Notes under the pieces: generated by a model
Seen by the model: only the letters and a program-made list of their open reading frames with translations
Told to the model about the DNA's origin: nothing
Databases searched by the model: none
Program-made: the position numbers and the translations under genes
Source of the DNA: Streptomyces endocoffeicus
Lineage (GTDB): Bacteria; Actinomycetota; Actinomycetes; Streptomycetales; Streptomycetaceae
Length of the DNA: 64,000 nucleotides
Reading direction: 5' to 3'
Assembly (NCBI RefSeq): GCF_016741935.1
Contig: NZ_JAERRG010000026.1
Span: 62,001-126,000 of the forward strand
Part shown: one piece after another, positions 60,036-64,000 of the stretch
Position numbering within the stretch: position 1 is the stretch's first letter
Layout: each line of letters opens with the position of its first letter

Positions 60036-60734
60036 AGCTTCTTCGAGGTTGTGGCCGCCGTGGCGGTCGTCGTGGCCCTCATCGCGCGCCAACTGCGCGG
60101 AGAGGCGCTCACCGGGCGGCGGCTGATGCTGCTCCCCGTGGTTCTCACCGTGATCGGCATAGCCGACCTGAGCCGGAACGGCCGCCATCCGGCCTCCATC
60201 GACGTGGTGTGCCTGGTGGCCGGAGCGCTGCTGGCCGCCGGTATCGGCGCGGCTCAGGGCGCGACGATGCGGCTGGAGCGGCGCGCCGGTGTGCTGTGGG
60301 CGCGGATGCCGCCGGTCGGCCTGTGGCTGTGGGCCCTGCTGGTGGTCACCCGCGTGGGGATGATGGCCGTCGCCCACGTGGTGGACGCGAAGGTGGCGGC
60401 ATCCTCGGCGACCATCCTGCTGATGCTGGGCGTCAACCGGCTCGGGCAGGCGCTTGTCCTCGTCCCGCGCGTGATGTCCTCCGGCATGGCGTTCGCCCCG
60501 GAGCGGGACGGCAGGACGTTCCCGGAACAGGTGTCGCAGCGGTTCGCGCCTCCGCCACTGGACGACGAGGCCCCCGGGCGGCCTGGCGGCGCCGGTCCGG
60601 CGGCACCCGCCGGTCCGACGGCACCCACCGCCCCCACGGCGCCGTACACCGACCGGCGTCAGGGCGATCCGCTGGACCTCATACGCGGTCGCAGGCAGCA
60701 GCGCCGGGCGCGCCGGTTCAGCGACTGGCGCTGA
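60033..60734 (+). CDS. Membrane protein, DUF1453/CcdC-like
   Basis: 233 residues from ATG 60033 (MSFFEVVAAVAVVVAL). Four or five membrane helices fill the first 155 residues, with IARQLRGEALTGRRLMLLPVVLTVIGIADL resembling the DUF1453/CcdC-like family. A proline/alanine-rich cytoplasmic tail ends in RGRRQQRRARRFSDWR. It opens a three-gene operon with the next two genes and has palindromes over its start. Function unknown. Confidence 0.78.
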   Translation: MSFFEVVAAVAVVVALIARQLRGEALTGRRLMLLPVVLTVIGIADLSRNGRHPASIDVVCLVAGALLAAGIGAAQGATMRLERRAGVLWARMPPVGLWLWALLVVTRVGMMAVAHVVDAKVAASSATILLMLGVNRLGQALVLVPRVMSSGMAFAPERDGRTFPEQVSQRFAPPPLDDEAPGRPGGAGPAAPAGPTAPTAPTAPYTDRRQGDPLDLIRGRRQQRRARRFSDWR

Positions 60735-60776
60735 CGGCCCGCGGCGGCCGAAATCCCCCCATCAACAAGGAGCGGA

Positions 60777-61349
60777 ATGCAATTCATCAAGGGTTTCCTG
60801 CCATGGGTGGCCTTCGCGGGCCTGTCCGCCTTCGGATGGCAGTGGGCATCCCTGGGCGCTCTCGTCGTCAGCGCCTTGGTCCTGGTCAAGGGGTTGATAG
60901 ACGGCTACAAGGCCGACGCCCTCGTGCTGGAGTACAGCAACACCCTGTTCTTCGCGCTGTGGACCGTGCTGGCCTTCGCCGATACGAACAGCCCCGCCGA
61001 GCATCTCGACGGGCCGGTGTCCATGGCCTGGCTGGCCGCCACCGCCTGGGGTTCGATCGTCTTCGGCCGTCCGTTCACCACCGGTCTCGCGAAGCGGGAC
61101 GTACCGCCCGAGATGTGGAACGACCCCGGCTTCATCAGGACCAATCTGATTCTCACCAGGGTCTGGGCCACCGCCTTCTCGATCAGCATCCTCACCCTGG
61201 GCCTGGTCGTGGTCGCCGACCTGAACGTGGCGTTCAGGGTCTTCTTCCAGGCCACCGGGCTGATCGTGCCCGCCATCTTCACGGTCCAGTACCCCAAGCG
61301 TGTCCAGGCGCGGATGAACGACGCCATGGTTCAAGGAGTCCGAGCATGA
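60777..61349 (+). CDS. Membrane protein coupled to a carotenoid oxygenase
   Basis: 190 residues with five probable membrane helices (WVAFAGLSAFGWQWASLGALVVSALVLVKGL at the start, LILTRVWATAFSISILTLGLVVV later). No family is assigned. Its stop overlaps the ATG of the carotenoid oxygenase gene (ATGA), so the two are translated together; it may hold the oxygenase or its lipophilic substrate at the membrane. Confidence 0.8.
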   Translation: MQFIKGFLPWVAFAGLSAFGWQWASLGALVVSALVLVKGLIDGYKADALVLEYSNTLFFALWTVLAFADTNSPAEHLDGPVSMAWLAATAWGSIVFGRPFTTGLAKRDVPPEMWNDPGFIRTNLILTRVWATAFSISILTLGLVVVADLNVAFRVFFQATGLIVPAIFTVQYPKRVQARMNDAMVQGVRA

Positions 61350-62683
61350 CGACCACCACACCCGCCCCGCACCTCGCGCAGAACTACGCCCCGGTGATGG
61401 ACGAGATGACCGTCCGGGACCTGGAGGTCACCGGGGCGATTCCCCCGGAGCTCAGCGGCTGGTACCTGCGGAACGGGCCCAACCCCCAGGACGCCGACTC
61501 CGCCCACTGGTTCCTGGGTGACGGCATGGTGCACGGTGTCCGTCTCGAGGGCGGCAGGGCGACCTCGTACCGCAACCGCTGGGTCAGGACCACGAAGCTG
61601 ACGGACGTCCGGAATACCTACGACGACGGTCCCGAGGAGGACTTGCTCGCGGGCTCGGCCAACACCCATGTGGTGCGGCACGCGAGGCGCACCTTCGCCC
61701 TGGTGGAAGGGTCCCTTCCGTACGAACTCGACTGCCGCCCCGGCCGCGAGCTTGACACCGTCGGCCCCTACGACTTCGGCGGGCGTCTCAACACCGCGAT
61801 GACCGCGCATCCCAAGACGTGCCCGGTCACCGGCGAGCTCCACTTCTTCGGATACGGCGGTTTCAAGCCCCCGTTCCTCACGTACCACCGGGCGGACGCG
61901 TCGGGCGCCCTGACGGTCAGCCGGCCGATCGATGTGCCGGCGCACACGATGATGCACGACTTCCACCTGACCACCTCCTACGTCGTCTTCATGGACCTGC
62001 CCGTCCTCTTCGACCAGGACGAGGCTCTCCACGGCGACGGTCTTCCGTACAAGTGGCACCCGACGTACGGGGCGCGGCTCGGCGTGCTGCGCCGCAATGA
62101 CCCGTTCGGTGCCGTCCGCTGGCTTCCCATCGAGCCGTGCTACGTGTTCCACGCGCTGAACGCGTACGACGAGGGGCCCGACAGCGGGCGGATCGTGATG
62201 CACGTGGCCCGCTACCCGGTCTACAACGAGACCAATGCCACCCTGTGGCGGTGGGAGCTCGACCTCGACGCGGGCAGGGTCACCGAGGTCCAGATCGACG
62301 ACACTCCGTGTGAGTTCCCCCGCGTGGACGACCGCCTCGCGGGCCAGGACTCCCGATTCGGGCACGTCACGGTGGCCGACACCCCGCATGTCGGCACCGG
62401 CCTGCCGCGCTCCTATCTGGTCCGCTACGACCTGCACTCGGGCACCGCGACGCGCCATGAGTTCGCCGCGGGCCGGACTCCGGGCGAGGCCGCGTTCGCC
62501 GCGGCCGACGACACGCCGGGCGGCCCCGGCTGGCTGATGAGCTACGTCCACGACGCGAGCACCGACAGGAGCGACCTGGTGATCCTGGACGCCCAGAACG
62601 TCGTGGCACCACCCGTGGCCACGATCCACCTTCCCCGCCGCGTCCCGTTCGGCTTTCACGGCAACTGGCTGCCGGACGAGTGA
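61346..62683 (+). CDS. Carotenoid cleavage oxygenase (RPE65 family)
   Basis: 445 residues from ATG 61346. Non-heme iron dioxygenase that cleaves carotenoid or stilbene double bonds. It begins with the family motif GWYLRNGPNPQ, and the four iron histidines are visible in TAHPKTCP, MMHDFHLT, YVFHALNAYDEG and GFHGNW. FLGDGMVHGVRLEGG and EFPRVDD are also conserved. No carotenoid-synthesis (crt) genes are in the window, so the substrate is unknown. Last gene of a three-gene operon with two membrane proteins. Confidence 0.93.
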   Translation: MTTTTPAPHLAQNYAPVMDEMTVRDLEVTGAIPPELSGWYLRNGPNPQDADSAHWFLGDGMVHGVRLEGGRATSYRNRWVRTTKLTDVRNTYDDGPEEDLLAGSANTHVVRHARRTFALVEGSLPYELDCRPGRELDTVGPYDFGGRLNTAMTAHPKTCPVTGELHFFGYGGFKPPFLTYHRADASGALTVSRPIDVPAHTMMHDFHLTTSYVVFMDLPVLFDQDEALHGDGLPYKWHPTYGARLGVLRRNDPFGAVRWLPIEPCYVFHALNAYDEGPDSGRIVMHVARYPVYNETNATLWRWELDLDAGRVTEVQIDDTPCEFPRVDDRLAGQDSRFGHVTVADTPHVGTGLPRSYLVRYDLHSGTATRHEFAAGRTPGEAAFAAADDTPGGPGWLMSYVHDASTDRSDLVILDAQNVVAPPVATIHLPRRVPFGFHGNWLPDE

Positions 62684-62716
62684 CGGCGTCGCCGACCGGG
62701 ACGCGGCGGCGGGGCA

Positions 62717-62755
62717 CGGACGGGGGCACCACGGATTCCGTGGTGCCCCCGTCCG
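62717..62755. terminator. Strong bidirectional hairpin
   Basis: A 39-base perfect palindrome with arms 62717-62735 and 62737-62755, between the convergent carotenoid oxygenase and PadR genes. Confidence 0.85.
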
Positions 62756-62787
62756 TTGGGCCGTGGCGCGTCAGGAGGAGGCGATGC

Positions 62788-63330
62788 CTATGCCGAGTCG
62801 GACCCTTGGCGCCTGTTCACGTGTTCGATGGCCCATAGCGCCCAGTCGTGAGTCGCCTGGTACTGGCGCAGGCCGTACTCGGCGGCGAGCTGTCCGAGGG
62901 TGTCGCGGCCCTGTCGTGGTTCGGCGTCCTGTTCCGCGCGGAGCCTGCGGAGTTCGGAGATGCGCCCCTCGGCGTGCTCGACAAGGCCGCGCAGCGCGGT
63001 GACGGTCTCGTCCGGCTCCAGCGCTTCGAGCAGGAACAACCGCAGGACCTGCTCATTGCGCACCACGCCCTGCCCCCAAGGCGCGAGCAGCCACTCCCGC
63101 AGCTCCTCGCGGCCCTTGTCCGTCACCGCGTAGGTCCGGCTACGGCGAGCGCCCTCATGCGTCACCTCGACGAGCCCTTGCTCCGCCATCCGGATCAGCT
63201 CGGGGTACACGCTCGTGTGGCCGGCCTGCCAGGCGTACCGCCCGAGGTCGCGCTCGAACTCCTTGCTCAGCTCGTAGCCGCTCGCGGGCTCGATGGCGAG
63301 GAGGCCCAGCAGTGCGTGCGACAGAGACAT
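62788..63330 (-). CDS. PadR-family transcriptional regulator
   Basis: 180 residues. The N-terminal winged helix (MSLSHALLGLLAIEPASGYELSKEF, SVYPELIRMAEQGLVEVTHEGARRSRTYAVTDKG) and a C-terminal helical dimerisation domain (LRLFLLEALEPDETVTALRGLVEHAEGRISEL) are PadR/Vir-type. PadR proteins repress exporter or detoxification genes and respond to phenolics or drugs. It converges on the carotenoid oxygenase operon; the palindromes upstream of that operon are candidate sites. Confidence 0.93.
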   Translation of the reverse strand: MSLSHALLGLLAIEPASGYELSKEFERDLGRYAWQAGHTSVYPELIRMAEQGLVEVTHEGARRSRTYAVTDKGREELREWLLAPWGQGVVRNEQVLRLFLLEALEPDETVTALRGLVEHAEGRISELRRLRAEQDAEPRQGRDTLGQLAAEYGLRQYQATHDWALWAIEHVNRRQGSDSA

Positions 63331-63393
63331 GGAGAAATCCTAATGGGCGTCCTCGGAAGCCGAGGACGCCCAGGTCAGCGATATAGGTGCTGG

Positions 63394-63467
63394 TGCGCCG
63401 CCAGGGACTCGAACCCCGGACCCGCTGATTAAGAGTCAGCTGCTCTAACCAACTGAGCTAGCGGCGC
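63394..63467 (-). tRNA. tRNA-Lys (anticodon CTT)
   Basis: 74 nt, minus strand. Acceptor GCGCCGC/GCGGCGC, D-stem GCTC/GAGC, anticodon stem GCTGA/TCAGC with loop CTCTTAA (anticodon CTT), T-stem CGGGG/CCCTG with loop TTCGAGT; discriminator A. Confidence 0.96.
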
Positions 63468-63590
63468 CCGCTGACGTGGGAATCCTACCGGACCCGGCGG
63501 GGTGTTCAGGGTGCCGTCGGGGCCCGTCCGCCCCGGTGTCCATCTCGCGCCATTGGTATGGACATGACCATTGCCCCTGGATACTCTCAC

Positions 63591-63607
63591 ACTTGGTCTA
63601 GACCGCC
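63591..63607. promoter_or_regulatory. dre (DasR) box upstream of the AA10 gene
   Basis: ACTTGGTCTAGACCGCC, core TGGTCTAGACCG, 11 of 12 matches to the DasR core; 45 bases before the chitin-monooxygenase start. Confidence 0.85.
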
Positions 63608-63652
63608 GTGCACGGCTCGTCGAAGCACTCCCCACGTCTTCAGGAGCGAAGC

Positions 63653-64000
63653 ATGCGCAAGAAGATCAGCGCCGCCGTCATCGGCATCGGTCTCGCGGCG
63701 ATTTCCGTCCTCGCGACCGGCGGCAGCGCCTCCAGCCACGGCTACACCGACTCGCCCATCAGCCGCCAGAAGCTGTGCGCCAACGGCACGGTGACGGGCT
63801 GCGGCGACATCCAGTACGAGCCCCAGAGCGTCGAGGGTCCGAAGGGCTTCCCCTCGGGCGGTCCCGCGGACGGTTCGATCTGCGCGGGCGGCAACAGCCG
63901 GTTCTCGCAGCTCGACGACCCGCGGGGCGGCAACTGGCCCACGACCAAGCTGACCGCCGGCCGGAGCTACACCTTCAACTGGCGGTTCACGGCCTCCCAC
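63653..64000 (+). CDS. AA10 lytic polysaccharide monooxygenase (chitin-active type), 5' part
   Basis: First 116 residues; the gene runs off the window. Signal peptide RKKISAAVIGIGLAAISVLATGGSASS with cleavage just before His (HGYTDSPISRQ), the N-terminal copper-brace histidine. QKLCANGTVTGCGDIQYEPQSVEG and the WRFTASH at the end (second copper histidine) match the chitin-binding AA10 family. It oxidatively cleaves crystalline chitin outside the cell. The dre box upstream implies DasR control together with the nag PTS genes at 18-20 kb. Confidence 0.93.
   Translation, partial: MRKKISAAVIGIGLAAISVLATGGSASSHGYTDSPISRQKLCANGTVTGCGDIQYEPQSVEGPKGFPSGGPADGSICAGGNSRFSQLDDPRGGNWPTTKLTAGRSYTFNWRFTASH

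Noticed and set aside
59241..62683. Carotenoid or retinal biosynthesis cluster
   Set aside because: Only the cleavage oxygenase is present; no phytoene synthase, desaturase, cyclase or rhodopsin gene is in the window.
63394..63467. tRNA-Lys as an integration site
   Set aside because: No duplicated tRNA end or integrase nearby in the visible sequence.

Overview
The window is a gene-dense, very GC-rich stretch of an actinobacterial chromosome, almost certainly Streptomyces or a close relative. Evidence for this: frequent GTG starts, 4-nt ATGA/GTGA gene overlaps, DUF397/XRE/ATPase regulatory trios, class E and F sortases, a GlxA-type copper oxidase beside a GH6 cellulase, DasR (dre) boxes at N-acetylglucosamine and chitin genes, and a SapA-like spore protein. 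Most of it looks like core chromosome: no transposase, integrase, plasmid origin or CRISPR array was seen.

Layout. 0-10 kb: a TPR-type regulator, a zinc alcohol dehydrogenase next to a MmyB-type regulator, three RDD membrane proteins in a row, and a secreted M6 metalloprotease. 10-18 kb: NAD salvage (pncA, pncB), clpS with a DUF2017 gene, an amino-acid permease, and the sulfur-carrier cysteine module (JAMM protease, a short Cys-containing leader peptide, CysO-like carrier, CysM), then an MBL-fold enzyme. 18-25 kb: the N-acetylglucosamine PTS genes (EIIC and EIIB, divergent around three dre boxes), rph, a lipoprotein, rdgB, tRNA-Leu with two overlapping HNH-endonuclease genes, bcp, a DUF3618 protein and a GroES-like protein. 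25-38 kb: a class A PBP, a three-gene ABC-2 exporter, a LiaF-like protein, a GDSL hydrolase, a DUF445 protein, a class E sortase, a YidC-like insertase and an FAH-family enzyme. 38-46 kb: a UPF0303 protein and a Gfo/Idh/MocA oxidoreductase divergent from a ROK regulator, an Asp/Thr-repeat surface protein with an LAATG sorting motif, a small antitoxin-like protein, a HAD hydrolase, and a class F sortase with a secreted partner.

46-52 kb is the most unusual part. The GH6 enzyme (CslZ-like) and glxA are present, but the cellulose-synthase-like gene expected upstream of glxA seems reduced to a C-terminal remnant. Beyond the break lies a translationally coupled pair: a cis-prenyltransferase and a DUF2236 (MpaB/rubber-oxygenase type) protein fused to three EF-hands. 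This is my best candidate for an undescribed pathway. 52-64 kb holds a WhiJ-like trio, a choice-of-anchor secreted protein, a four-gene envelope operon (SapA-like, 745-aa DUF1906 protein, membrane protein, Tat protein), a TMEM175-type channel, a carotenoid-oxygenase operon behind a cluster of TGACATGT palindromes, a PadR regulator, tRNA-Lys, and the start of a dre-controlled AA10 chitin monooxygenase cut by the window end.

Two repeat patterns run through the window. One is an interspersed Streptomyces-type repeat placed mostly just after stop codons. The other is a set of short tandem duplications (13-28 bp units) that start at or just after the stop codons of at least six unrelated genes.
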